From positions 389,163 through 453,162 of the forward strand of contig NZ_JADQDR010000002.1 of assembly GCF_015694705.1 (NCBI RefSeq): a DNA stretch of 64,000 nucleotides, read 5' to 3'. Below the pieces are notes generated by a model. It had not been told where the DNA came from. It ran no database searches and saw only the letters and a program-made list of their open reading frames with translations. Both the position numbers and the translations under genes were made by a program. This document shows, piece after piece, positions 26,611 through 38,882 of the stretch. Positions within the stretch are counted from its first letter, which is position 1; every line of letters begins with the position of its first letter. This DNA is from Pontibacter rufus. Its GTDB lineage: Bacteria > Bacteroidota > Bacteroidia > Cytophagales > Hymenobacteraceae.

Positions 26611-26682
26611 GCTGGTGCGAGCTTGCAGCTCGCACCTCATTCCTGTTGATGTAAAGGTACGAGCTACAAGCTCGCACCAGCA
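26611..26682. repeat. REP-like palindromic pair, copy 2
   Basis: Same arms as copy 1 (GCTGGTGCGAGCTTG and its reverse complement), here with GCAGCTCGCACC inside the left arm. The centre (about 20 bases) is unrelated to copy 1. It lies in the 391-bp gap 26514-26904 between the MBL-fold gene and the helicase. A small minus-strand frame over it (26554-26802) is a by-product of the repeat and not a gene; nothing else is seen in the gap. Confidence 0.75.
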
Positions 26683-26904
26683 AATTGCCTCTTTCAGCAA
26701 ACCCATTTCCTGCCAATCCCTTGCATGTCGTTCTGAAAAAGCCGCTGCTTCTGCTGCCTGAAATTTTGCAAGACTTCTGCTCCTTAAGTAAGGAGCGAAC
26801 AAGCCATACCTCCCAAACAGTTCATCCTAAAGTATAAGCGACAGATAACCAGGTATAAAATATTCAGGGCAGCTATCTGAATCCTGATACTTGTGACTTT
26901 GTGC

Positions 26905-28047
26905 TTAGTACCCTTTCAAATCGAGGGTATCTGTCTCAATGATATCAACACGCTTGCCCATCTTTTTCTGGATGATTTTGAAATGATGGCTGTCCTCAGG
27001 GCAGATTAGCGATATAGCTTCGCCCTCCGATGCGGCGCGCCCGGTACGGCCAATCCTGTGGATATAATCTTTGGGAGAGCGCGGCAAATCATAGTTGATC
27101 ACGTAAGGCAAGGACTGAATATCGATGCCGCGGGAGGCGAGATCAGTAGCGACCAGCACCCGAAGTTTGCCGGATTTAAACTTACTCAAGCCTTCTGTCC
27201 GGGCGCCCTGGCTTTTTTTGCTGTGCATGGCAGCCGCCTCAATGCCGTTTTTAATGAGCTTTTCCACCAGGTTATCGGCCGTACGGGTGGACGAGACAAA
27301 AATCAGTACCTGCTGCATGTTTTGCTGTTTGATGATATAGCGCAGCAAGGGACCTTTTCTTTCAGCAGCCACCTGGTAAGCCAGCTGCTTTATTAAGTTG
27401 GGCGTTTTGCTTTCTGCTTCAATCTCTATTTTTATCGGATCGTGCAGCAGTTTTTCGCGTATGGCATCTACCGCGTCGCCCAGCGTAGCAGAGAAAAGTA
27501 TGTTCTGGCGCTTTTCCGGCAAAAGGGCAAATATCTTGTCCATCTCTTCTTTAAAGCCCAGGTTCAGCATTTTATCAGCTTCATCCAGCACGAGCACCTC
27601 CACCTCCGACAAATGCACCGCCTTAGAATCTACCAAATCCAGCAGGCGGCCGGGTGTGGCTACCAGGATTTCGGCACCTTGCAGCGCCATCATTTGCGGG
27701 TTGATGGATACACCGCCAAACACAGCTACTGTTTTTATTTTCTGGGGGAGGTTAGCGCCGAACAGCTTAAACACATCGCCAACCTGCATGGCCAGTTCCC
27801 GCGTCGGCACCAGCACCAGGGCTTTAACATACCTGTTTTTTGCAGCCTTGCGGCCCTGAAAAAGCTCCAGCAGCGGCAAAACAAAACCGGCTGTTTTGCC
27901 GGAACCCGTCTGGGCAATGCCAAACACGTCTTTCCCTTTAATTATGGCCGGTATGGCTTCGCGCTGGATGGGGTAGGCAGCTTCGTACTGCTGCGCTGCC
28001 ACGGCTTTTAACAAAGGCGCTGATAAACCAAGGGATGAAAACGACAT
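26905..28047 (-). CDS. DEAD-box ATP-dependent RNA helicase
   Basis: 380 residues, close to the bare two-domain helicase core. It has the Q motif region ('YPIQREAIPAI'), Walker A 'AQTGSGKT', the PTRELA motif, DEAD box 'VLVLDEADKML', 'SAT' motif 'LFSATLGDA', and 'HRIGRTGRAASEG' for motif VI. There is only a short C-terminal tail, unlike the long basic tails of many bacterial RhlE-type helicases. It would unwind structured RNA in ribosome assembly or decay. It is a housekeeping-type gene with no link to its neighbours. Confidence 0.94.
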   Translation of the reverse strand: MSFSSLGLSAPLLKAVAAQQYEAAYPIQREAIPAIIKGKDVFGIAQTGSGKTAGFVLPLLELFQGRKAAKNRYVKALVLVPTRELAMQVGDVFKLFGANLPQKIKTVAVFGGVSINPQMMALQGAEILVATPGRLLDLVDSKAVHLSEVEVLVLDEADKMLNLGFKEEMDKIFALLPEKRQNILFSATLGDAVDAIREKLLHDPIKIEIEAESKTPNLIKQLAYQVAAERKGPLLRYIIKQQNMQQVLIFVSSTRTADNLVEKLIKNGIEAAAMHSKKSQGARTEGLSKFKSGKLRVLVATDLASRGIDIQSLPYVINYDLPRSPKDYIHRIGRTGRAASEGEAISLICPEDSHHFKIIQKKMGKRVDIIETDTLDLKGY

Positions 28048-28184
28048 GTTATACTTCTGCTGTGATGAAAAACTGCTTTTACATCACAAAGATACAACTT
28101 AAAAGAAGAAGGTATGGCAGCGCAAAGAATACTGCTTTTCAGGCTGATGGGTATCAGGGTAAAAAGTATATGCACATACCAGGC

Positions 28185-28213
28185 ATACTGTCAGGCCATA
28201 AACCTGACGGTAT
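28185..28213 (-). terminator. Hairpin terminator just after the 28218 gene
   Basis: Arms ATACTGTCAGG and CCTGACGGTAT pair except for one G-T, with a 7-base loop, 4 bp beyond the stop of the minus-strand GH43-like gene. It would end the leftward transcript of the galactan-type locus. Confidence 0.55.
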
Positions 28214-28217
28214 CATT

Positions 28218-29156
28218 TTATGGTACAATCGCGGATTGCTGCAATTTATCAAACTCCTGTTTTGTAACGGTAAACACCGTACCATGGCGCGTGCCTTCCG
28301 GGAAGCTGACTTTATCGGATATATCTGTCCAGTTTGCCAGGTCGGTTGAGGTTACGGCGCCCATCGTATGCTCGGTATACTTGTCGAAATACACGATCCA
28401 CTTGTCTCCGATCTTTAGCACTGTTGGTCCTTCTGCCCAGTATTTCCCGGTTATCGGCTTACCGGGCTTCCCGTAAGGACCTGTAAGGCTATCGGAAAAA
28501 GCTACCCGGAGATTCTTCTGCACAGGCTTGCGCGTTTCGTCTTTCAGGAACATGATATACTTGTCTTTCTTTACCTTTTTGATAGTCGCATCGATCACGT
28601 TAAATCCCGGCTCGTAGAGCAGCTTGGTATCGCTGAAGTGCTTAAAGTCCCTTGTGCTCACATAGTATATCCGGTGATTATTGTCTCCCAGGGAGTCTGT
28701 TTCGGGGAAGCGGCCGGGAATGGTGGTGGCCCAGTAAATGATATACGCCTGCAGCTGATCGTCCCAATTGATTTCAGGCGCCCAGGCGTTCCGGGCGGCA
28801 GATTCCTGTGCCATAACAGGCACATACTGCTGCTCCGACCAATGTATCAGGTCAGGAGAAGAAGCATACCCAATCCCTTTCTCGCTCCAGCTCACCGTCC
28901 AGACCATGTGGAACCTGCCGTCCGCGCCGCGGATGATACAGGGATCGCGCATTAGCTTATCGTTGCCTACTGTGGGCTTTAAAATGATGCTGTCGTTTTT
29001 CAGGGCTTTCCAGTTGAAGCCATCGTAGCTGTAGGCCAGGTGCAGCCCATCGCCATTCCCTTTGAAATAGGAAAACAGGTAAACCTCATCTCCTGACTCT
29101 TTCTGTGCAAAAACCAGCACAGGAAGCATAAAAAAGACAAATAAGATCTTCCTCAT
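28218..29156 (-). CDS. GH43-like glycosidase, divergent
   Basis: The ATG at 29156 gives 312 residues and a good signal peptide ('FVFFMLPVLVFAQ'). The propeller acids are D in 'KLMRDPCIIRGADG', D in 'FNVIDATIKKVKK' and E in 'YWAEGPTVLKIGD', so the GH43-type triad seems complete. 'HMVWTVSWSEKGIGYASSPD' and 'AWAPEINWDDQ' are typical blade motifs. The overall sequence is away from the arabinanases in the window. It lies 44 bp after a GH2 beta-galactosidase in a galactan-type locus, so a galactosidase or arabinosidase role is possible, but the specificity is not clear from sequence. Confidence 0.85.
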   Translation of the reverse strand: MRKILFVFFMLPVLVFAQKESGDEVYLFSYFKGNGDGLHLAYSYDGFNWKALKNDSIILKPTVGNDKLMRDPCIIRGADGRFHMVWTVSWSEKGIGYASSPDLIHWSEQQYVPVMAQESAARNAWAPEINWDDQLQAYIIYWATTIPGRFPETDSLGDNNHRIYYVSTRDFKHFSDTKLLYEPGFNVIDATIKKVKKDKYIMFLKDETRKPVQKNLRVAFSDSLTGPYGKPGKPITGKYWAEGPTVLKIGDKWIVYFDKYTEHTMGAVTSTDLANWTDISDKVSFPEGTRHGTVFTVTKQEFDKLQQSAIVP

Positions 29157-29199
29157 AGTATAACTTGTACCCATTCAGGCATGTTGTTCACCTGTTTCC

Positions 29200-32355
<3,156 letters not shown>

Positions 32356-32440
32356 TTATAAATATAAGACTTTTGATTTGTAACCGCAGGATTGAATGTC
32401 AATTTCAAGCTACCGTTTCTTTGAATAATAGCTATCAGCG

Positions 32441-34876
32441 CTAATTCACAGGTATTTGGATCGTCTGAGGCTTTAGTTCCGGCGATTGAATAGTCACTTT
32501 AACCATGCCCGGCTTTTGCGCTGCCTGAATATAAGCCAGTAGTTTACCATGCAGCACTTTTCGCTTATTGGCCTTGTAATCTTCATGGCTTGTATGGCTT
32601 CCACTTTCCAGGCCCAGCAGTTTGGCAGGGCCTTCTACTGTTACTGTCAGTTCATTATCAGCATTATAAACCAAGTTGCCATTTTTATCCACAACATTTA
32701 TTTCCACATGCGCCAGTCCTTTCTTTTCCGAGCTTAAAGCTTTACGGTCTATGGTGGCTTTAATGGCGTAAGGCTTATCCGCAGTTACCAGGGTATGGCT
32801 GCTTACTTCTTTCCCCGCATTATAAGCCTTTGCAGAGAGTTCTCCCGGTTGATATACGACATCCCAGTAAATTACCCGCTGGTTTGCCTGTGCTAAGGCC
32901 TTTTTCCCGAGTGATTTGTCGTTCAGGAATAGTTCAGCCTCACCGGCGTTTGTAAAGCAACTGACACGCACGCTATCGCCAGCCTGCCAGTTCCAAGCAG
33001 GATCTGCTTTTTTATGGCTCCAGATGCCCCTGCTCTCCTTCTTCGGGATTTCGGAAGTGCCTATGTAAATCATGGGTGCATCAGACCAAAGGCTTTGCCT
33101 GAAGAAGTATTCCGGCTTTTTAAATCCGGCCAGATCCAGCAGGCCGGCACCGTTGCTGCGAACAGGCCATTTACCCGCTTCGCCCATGTAGTCAATTCCC
33201 GTCCAGAGATATTGTGCCGAGATGTAATCATTAGTGTCCACAGCTGCCCAGGCATTGAGGCTCATACCATTTTCACTTCCATAGATAACCCTGCCGGGAT
33301 ATTTAGCATGGTCTTCCGGGTAACGGTATTCCTGGTAATTGTACCCAACAATATCCAGCACCTTGGGATAGTCCGTATAGTTCGACATCACCACGCCTGC
33401 CAATGCAGCAGTAACCGGGCGTGAAGTATCATACTTCCTGGCAACTTCTACCAAATGTGTTGATAACTCGCTTAAACGGCTGGCCGGCGGATTGTTCGGC
33501 TGATAACCTTTGCCATAGATCTGCGGGTTATTTCCTGTGCTGAGCACCTCGTGCGAATAAGGGTCGTTGGGATAATCTATTTCGTTGCCAATGCTCCACA
33601 TGATAACGGAAGGGTGATTGCGGTTTCGGAGGATCATGTCGCCTAAATCCTTATCAGCCCATTCTTTGAAATATTCATGGTATCCATCCTTGCCGGGAGT
33701 GCCTACATTCCAGCCCTCAATCCACTTATTTTTTCCTGTTTCCCACTCGTCAAAGGCCTCATCCTGCACCAGAAAGCCCAGCTTATCACACAAATCATAC
33801 AGGTAATCCGCATGCGGGTTGTGGCTCATGCGGATGGAGTTGACACCGGCTTCTTTCAAAGTAATGAGCCTTCGTTCCCATACTTCTTCCGGCACAGCTG
33901 TTCCCAGCGCCCCGGCATCGTCGTGTATACAGACGCCTTTCAGCTTCATATTTTTCCCGTTCAGAAAAAAGCCCTTATCGGCATCGAACGCAATGCTTCT
34001 GATGCCCACCTGCTCCTCTACATCGTCTGTCTTTTTGCCATTCACATACAACGATACTTGCAACTTATACAGCATGGGCTGATCCACCGACCATAGTTTT
34101 GGTTCTTTTACCTGGAACGACAAATCAGCTTTTGTTTCCTCCCCTTTCTTTACGTTAAGCTGCCGCTGCGCATTGGCTACAACATTGCCTTGCTGATCAG
34201 TTAGTGAAGTTTTAACCTGTACATCAGTATTTTTCTTAGAATCGTTAGCGACAGAAACCGTGACATTGGCCAGGGCATTGGCAGCAGAAACCTCCGGTGT
34301 TGTAAAAGCAATACCCCATAAACTAACATGCACCGGTTCTACGGCTACCAGATAGACATTCCGGTTGATGCCTGAACCCGTGTACCACCTGGAATCGGCA
34401 AACTGCGTGTGGTCTACTCTAACGGCCACGGTATTGCGCCCTTTCGGGTTAAGGTACGGAGTAACCTCATACTGGAAAGGAATAAAGCCGTTCGGTCTCT
34501 TTCCCAGCGAATGGCCATTTACCCATACTTCGCTGTTTTTATAAACGCCGTCAAAGTACAGGTACAACTGCCTGCCCTGCAGCTCCGGAGCTACTTCAAA
34601 ACTTTTACGATACCATCCGATACCACCCGGCAGGTAAGCTGTGGCACTCGCCCATTCCTGGCTAAACGGGCCTTCGATGCTCCAGTCGTGTGGCAGGTCT
34701 ACTTTGCGCCAACTCTTATCATCAAAGCTGACGGCTTCACCTTTGGAGACATCACCTTTGTGGAACTTCCAGTTGTCGTTGAATAACAGTTTTTGCCGCA
34801 CTTGCTGCGCAAGCAAGTTATGAGGCATACTTACAAACAGCAAGGTCGCCAGGCTCAGTAGAAGTATGTTTTTCAT
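32441..34876 (-). CDS. GH2-family glycosidase, probable beta-galactosidase
   Basis: The ATG at 34876 gives 811 residues with a signal peptide ending 'PHNLLAQQ'; 27 codons further upstream lack signal features. The GH2 layout is jelly roll ('DDKSWRKVDLPHDWSIEGPF'), immunoglobulin-like, TIM barrel and extra C-terminal sandwiches (a DUF4982-like region near 'AELFLNDKSLGKKAL'). Acid/base is E432 in 'IMWSIGNEIDY'; the likely nucleophile is E535 in 'VIYGSENGMSL'. Such enzymes are usually beta-galactosidases in Bacteroidota, but glucuronidase or mannosidase activity cannot be excluded. It lies between GH2 LacZ-type and GH30 genes, which favours galactan. Confidence 0.9.
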   Translation of the reverse strand: MKNILLLSLATLLFVSMPHNLLAQQVRQKLLFNDNWKFHKGDVSKGEAVSFDDKSWRKVDLPHDWSIEGPFSQEWASATAYLPGGIGWYRKSFEVAPELQGRQLYLYFDGVYKNSEVWVNGHSLGKRPNGFIPFQYEVTPYLNPKGRNTVAVRVDHTQFADSRWYTGSGINRNVYLVAVEPVHVSLWGIAFTTPEVSAANALANVTVSVANDSKKNTDVQVKTSLTDQQGNVVANAQRQLNVKKGEETKADLSFQVKEPKLWSVDQPMLYKLQVSLYVNGKKTDDVEEQVGIRSIAFDADKGFFLNGKNMKLKGVCIHDDAGALGTAVPEEVWERRLITLKEAGVNSIRMSHNPHADYLYDLCDKLGFLVQDEAFDEWETGKNKWIEGWNVGTPGKDGYHEYFKEWADKDLGDMILRNRNHPSVIMWSIGNEIDYPNDPYSHEVLSTGNNPQIYGKGYQPNNPPASRLSELSTHLVEVARKYDTSRPVTAALAGVVMSNYTDYPKVLDIVGYNYQEYRYPEDHAKYPGRVIYGSENGMSLNAWAAVDTNDYISAQYLWTGIDYMGEAGKWPVRSNGAGLLDLAGFKKPEYFFRQSLWSDAPMIYIGTSEIPKKESRGIWSHKKADPAWNWQAGDSVRVSCFTNAGEAELFLNDKSLGKKALAQANQRVIYWDVVYQPGELSAKAYNAGKEVSSHTLVTADKPYAIKATIDRKALSSEKKGLAHVEINVVDKNGNLVYNADNELTVTVEGPAKLLGLESGSHTSHEDYKANKRKVLHGKLLAYIQAAQKPGMVKVTIQSPELKPQTIQIPVN

Positions 34877-35100
34877 GTATAGACTTGGTTTAAGTATGAG
34901 GACAAAAGAACGTATGACAAAAGAATTAAAATACAAACAATAATGAGAGCGGGTCATTTATAGCTCCCCTGCACCACCTTTTATACTTGTGCTTATTTGT
35001 ATGATAATTTATTATTCATTCTAAAAGCAGCAGGTTTAAATCCGTTATAGACTGCGATATAACTTATCGAAAATCGAACTTAAAAAATTACCATCCCTAA

Positions 35101-35122
35101 CCCCTCCTTGAAAAAGGAGGGG
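35101..35122. repeat. Short GC-rich hairpin, CCCCTCCTT/AAGGAGGGG
   Basis: Nine-base perfect arms CCCCTCCTT and AAGGAGGGG around a 4-base loop, preceded by 'CATCCCTAA'. I recall the same hairpin as a dispersed element in many Bacteroidota genomes. It is not next to a gene end in a way that makes it a clear terminator: it lies 112 bp past the GH30 stop (minus strand). The rest of the 336-bp gap (34877-35212) shows nothing. Confidence 0.5.
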
Positions 35123-35212
35123 AATTAAGTCAGCTTTTTATGCTGGTGGTTGCGATGTCATCTATAACAACACCAACTGGCAGCTTATCTTCTAAATACT
35201 TTTAGCCTGTTG

Positions 35213-36820
35213 TTACTGCACATTGGCAACCAGCGTCGTTACAGAACGGGGCGCTAATGTTACTTCAGTGTCGCTGTTTAAGCTGTTGCCGGGCTGCAGG
35301 CTCTCATCTGCTGTGGTTACGTATGGCCGCACATGGGCAATATTAGCTCCCTTCACATTCAGCTTCATTTTGACAGGATGTATTCCGGCATTAACAGCTA
35401 CCGTTATAAGTTGATGGTTCACAGCATCGAGGTAAGAAGAGGCCAGCAAGCTACTGTCATCTGCCTTGTCTCCTGTTAGCTGAAGGCCCACGCGTACGGC
35501 ACCAGGACGGATAAAGCGGCTGTAGTTTCCAAGTGCCCAAAGCATCTTGCTTTCGTAGTAGTTACCGTCTGTTTTGTTTTGATCTACATAGATCAGACCA
35601 TCCTTGTAATCATAAGGAGATATAGCCAGCCACCATTGCCAGGCCGTAGCATTAGCCACCGCCAGATCATTATGAATTACGCGTGCCAGGTAAATAGCAG
35701 GATCAATCCCCAGATCTCGTTTGTTGCCATCCATTTCTCCGGCATTATCACCCAGGATGCAGTACTCGGATTGCCAGAACGCCAGCCCTGGCACGGCAGC
35801 AACCTTTTCAGCCAGTTGCTTTCTTTTGGCAACAGCCTCCTCAAAAGGAGAAGAGGTAAAATAACTATGAGCCGAAATGACTTTGCCAACATGCGACAAA
35901 TCGCCGACATAGTATGGAGAACTGTTGCTGAAAAAGGCCTCTATCTGATTACCTCTGCCTGGCTTGTCGTCGCTGGTATAGAGATAATCAATCTTTCCGG
36001 CTTCGGCTATGTCAATTTTAGTATCCAGGTTTCTTCTTTCGAGAGAGGTATTGAGTGCCCTGACAATACCGGCAATATCCTCATTCATAAAAGGAGTACC
36101 TTCCTGCCCTCCATCGCTCCAGTCCCACTGCGGTTCGTTTACCGGGCTTATGTAGCCGAAGCTGATGCCGTGCGTTCGCTCCACTCCCTGTATAACATCT
36201 GCCAGATAATCAGCAAATGCATTGTACTTCTCCGGCGCCAGATTAGGCGCTCCATTAGAGGCGAAGGCTTTGCCATTCTTTGTAAAGTTTACGGGGGGGC
36301 TGTTCGGGAAAGCCAGAAACTTGTTTACGCCGCGCGCTCGCGCAGCTTTTAAAAACCAGACCTGCCCTGCCTGCTGTTGCCAGTTATAGCTTCCGTCTTC
36401 CTCTAAGAAGGACTCCGCACGCCGCCACTCATCTTTGATGCCGCTTTGCGCTCCCTGTCGGGCACTTCCCGCACCAATATTAAAGCGCCATAGCGACAGG
36501 CCTATGCCTTTGGGCTGGCCGCTGGCGCTGGTGTCCGTGCTGAAAAGCAAATCGGCTATGGCGTTTCTTTTTTCATCCGGCCAGTTTCCTACAAACTGAC
36601 AAGCCCACGCATCTGACGCAGCGAAATTATCAATCGTCTGGAATGTTTGCGCAATATCTATGGTTGCGGTTACTTCTCTTACAGGAAGCGGCGAAGAACC
36701 TGTTTTCCTATCATCCTGGGGGAGATCGGCAGAACAGCCTGCGAAGAAAAGAAGCATCATTAACAGCTGCGGCAGCGCAGTTGCACGACACCTGTTGGCC
36801 TGGGGAACAATTTTTATCAT
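35213..36820 (-). CDS. GH30-family glycosidase, endo-beta-1,6-galactanase-like
   Basis: The ATG at 36820 gives 535 residues; a GTG at 36862 would put 14 residues before the lipoprotein signal ('LLFFAGCSADLP'), so it is rejected. The barrel has acid/base E229 in 'GYISPVNEPQWDW' and nucleophile E352 in 'FWQSEYCIL'. 'NIGAGSARQG' and 'LAFPNSPPVNFTKNGKAF' match the branch of GH30 that contains endo-beta-1,6-galactanases and related endo-xylanases. A C-terminal beta-sandwich ends near 'LAPRSVTTLVANVQ'. As the lipoprotein next to SusCD, it may be the surface endo-enzyme that cuts the polymer before uptake. Substrate is inference from family and context. Confidence 0.85.
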   Translation of the reverse strand: MIKIVPQANRCRATALPQLLMMLLFFAGCSADLPQDDRKTGSSPLPVREVTATIDIAQTFQTIDNFAASDAWACQFVGNWPDEKRNAIADLLFSTDTSASGQPKGIGLSLWRFNIGAGSARQGAQSGIKDEWRRAESFLEEDGSYNWQQQAGQVWFLKAARARGVNKFLAFPNSPPVNFTKNGKAFASNGAPNLAPEKYNAFADYLADVIQGVERTHGISFGYISPVNEPQWDWSDGGQEGTPFMNEDIAGIVRALNTSLERRNLDTKIDIAEAGKIDYLYTSDDKPGRGNQIEAFFSNSSPYYVGDLSHVGKVISAHSYFTSSPFEEAVAKRKQLAEKVAAVPGLAFWQSEYCILGDNAGEMDGNKRDLGIDPAIYLARVIHNDLAVANATAWQWWLAISPYDYKDGLIYVDQNKTDGNYYESKMLWALGNYSRFIRPGAVRVGLQLTGDKADDSSLLASSYLDAVNHQLITVAVNAGIHPVKMKLNVKGANIAHVRPYVTTADESLQPGNSLNSDTEVTLAPRSVTTLVANVQ

Positions 36821-36967
36821 AGCAAGCTCAATATCACCTTCCCGTGCAAAGCAGGAAAGCACCTGGTACTACTTGTATAGCACCAGGTGTAAGTAAATAA
36901 TAATATAAGTGCGATTCAGACAAAGAACAAAAAGCTTTCGGGTTTAAATTACCAAGAACAGACAGCT

Positions 36968-36995
36968 TATACTTACCTATACTTCGTTTATACTT
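36968..36995. repeat. Cluster of three TATACTT heptamers
   Basis: Three copies of TATACTT begin at 36968, 36978 and 36989, ten and eleven bases apart, in the gap between the GH30 and SusD genes. Spacing near one helical turn is notable, but the heptamer is common throughout the window (see findings), so this may be chance. Confidence 0.45.
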
Positions 36996-37072
36996 TAAAC
37001 TTAATAAGTATCCGGGCAGAATTATGTTACCCTATTTTGTCCTCCTGCAAGTATAAATCCCGTATTTGTTGC

Positions 37073-37118
37073 GGAGGAACTTGTCAGCGAACCTTATATC
37101 CGCCGACAAGCTCCTTCC
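37073..37118 (-). terminator. Imperfect hairpin after the SusD gene
   Basis: GGAGGAACTTGTCAGCG pairs with CGCCGACAAGCTCCTTCC with a few mismatches, about 70 bp beyond the SusD stop on the minus strand. It could attenuate between susD and the downstream enzyme genes. A U-run is not evident. The remainder of the 369-bp gap 36821-37189 holds the TATACTT cluster and presumably the GH30 promoter. Confidence 0.5.
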
Positions 37119-37189
37119 TGAATAAAACAGCACGTGTTTATACTTCAAATCCCTTTTTACAGGTACTTATATTCTCGTACTTAAAAGCA

Positions 37190-38869
37190 TTAGTATCCCG
37201 GGTTTTGCTCCAACTTATTTCCTGAGGCCTGTATTTCTGATCGTGGAATAGGAAGCCAATAATGCTTTTCTTCAAAATGACGGCCATCAAGGGCAACTTT
37301 CCGGGTATAAACCAGATTATCACCGTCTTTGGTTATCTCTATGCCATAGGCCGGAACATTCTCTGTTTCTTCGGCAATCAGCCAACGGCGCACGTCGTAA
37401 AAGCGATGCTCCTCAAAAGCCAGTTCTATCTGGCGCTCGTTTCTGATACGCTCCCGCATTTCAGCCTGAGAAAGCCCGGCAGGAAGATCCGGCATACCTA
37501 CCCGCTCACGAATTTTATTTATTGCCTCGTACACCGATGCGTCGGGACCTACGGCTTCATTCTGGGCTTCAGCATAGTTTAGTAAAATCTCCGCATAGCG
37601 GAAGTAAATCCAGGGCTGCCGGCCGGCCACATTCCAGGGGTTCTGGATCGGGTTTTCATCGTCCATAAACTTGCGCAGGTAATACCCTGTCTGCGAGGTG
37701 TTCCAACTGGACGGGCCATCTTTGCTGTCTTTACCGCCTGGCACAAACGTCTCCACCGCTCTGCCCCGGTATTGCGCTCCATTGTACAGGATAGTCGCAT
37801 AAAAACGAGGGTCTCTGTTCACATACGGGTCCTGCGGATCATAACCTGACGTCGGGTCGTCAATTGGCTTGCCATTAGCCATTTCGTAAGCATCCACCAG
37901 GTTCTGCAGAGGTGTGTTTCCGCCCCAGGCGTCATAGCCGTTTGGTCCGTTGGCTATCTCAAGCGCTGTATGCCGTGAGTTCAGGTTATAATAACGGGCA
38001 AAAATTATTTCGTTACTGTTTCCTTCTTCATCTATAAACATGCTGGCATAGTCCGGGTCCAGGCTATACTTGTTTAAATCCATAACTGCCTTGGCTGCAT
38101 CGGCAGCTTGCTGCCACGTCACCGTAGTGCCGTTCTCCTTATAAAGAGGGCTGGCTGCATAAAGCAACAGTCTTGACTTCAGGGCCAGGGCGGCCCCCTT
38201 GGTTGCACGGCCCTTTTCCCAATCTGAACTATGATCTAAGGGTAATCCCGCTGCCGCTTCGTTCAGCTCATTAACCACATAGTCTATACTTTCCTGAAGG
38301 CTGGCGCGCTCAAAGAGAGCTGGATCAGTGAAATCTTCTCCCAGTTCCGCCACATTATCACCCACCAGCACTACTCTTCCGAAGTTACGGATAAGGTCGT
38401 GATATCGGAAGGCCCTGATAAACTTTAACTCTGCAATCAACCGGTTTTTGTGGGACTGGCTCATCTCCACCTTGTCGATATTCGCTAAGGCGTAATTCAC
38501 TTCCCTGATGCTGCGGTAGCTCCTGCCCCACAAACCCTCGGCAATGCCCATGTTCTCCGGCGATAGTTGCCCGCGCTGGATCAGCCATGTGTTATCATCA
38601 CTCCTGTATATGGATTCATCTGTAAGAGAACTCCACAGGGCATACTCCCAACCTCTTCCGAAACCAGGCACATTGCTGTCTCCTTCTTTGTTTACCAACC
38701 TTACTCCCAAATAACGGTTCACTACAAACGACTCGAAAAGCACGGAGTCTGCTATAATAGCTTCGTCAGACAGGCGATCAGTAGGTGTAATGTCAAGGAA
38801 ATCATCTTTACAGGATGTAAACACAGTGGCCAAGCCAATGGCACATGCTAAAAATATTTTCGACTTCAT
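37190..38869 (-). CDS. SusD/RagB-family nutrient-binding lipoprotein
   Basis: The ATG at 38869 gives 559 residues beginning with a lipoprotein signal ('IGLATVFTSCKDDFLDI'); the longer frame from 38896 is less likely for that reason. 'FIRAFRYHDLIRNFGRVVLV' and 'SRLLLYAASPLYKENGTTVT' are the SusD N-terminal TPR signatures. 'WIYFRYAEILLNYAEAQNEA' and 'IRNERQIELAFEEHRFYDVR' mark the C-terminal half. It is full length. It would bind glycan at the surface and close over the SusC partner, which ends only 13 bp upstream. Confidence 0.95.
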   Translation of the reverse strand: MKSKIFLACAIGLATVFTSCKDDFLDITPTDRLSDEAIIADSVLFESFVVNRYLGVRLVNKEGDSNVPGFGRGWEYALWSSLTDESIYRSDDNTWLIQRGQLSPENMGIAEGLWGRSYRSIREVNYALANIDKVEMSQSHKNRLIAELKFIRAFRYHDLIRNFGRVVLVGDNVAELGEDFTDPALFERASLQESIDYVVNELNEAAAGLPLDHSSDWEKGRATKGAALALKSRLLLYAASPLYKENGTTVTWQQAADAAKAVMDLNKYSLDPDYASMFIDEEGNSNEIIFARYYNLNSRHTALEIANGPNGYDAWGGNTPLQNLVDAYEMANGKPIDDPTSGYDPQDPYVNRDPRFYATILYNGAQYRGRAVETFVPGGKDSKDGPSSWNTSQTGYYLRKFMDDENPIQNPWNVAGRQPWIYFRYAEILLNYAEAQNEAVGPDASVYEAINKIRERVGMPDLPAGLSQAEMRERIRNERQIELAFEEHRFYDVRRWLIAEETENVPAYGIEITKDGDNLVYTRKVALDGRHFEEKHYWLPIPRSEIQASGNKLEQNPGY

Positions 38870-38882
38870 GATATGCTGTTTA

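Noticed and set aside
26554..26802. Minus-strand frame of 82 codons in the gap before the helicase
   Set aside because: It runs across the REP-like palindromic element and has no coding features.
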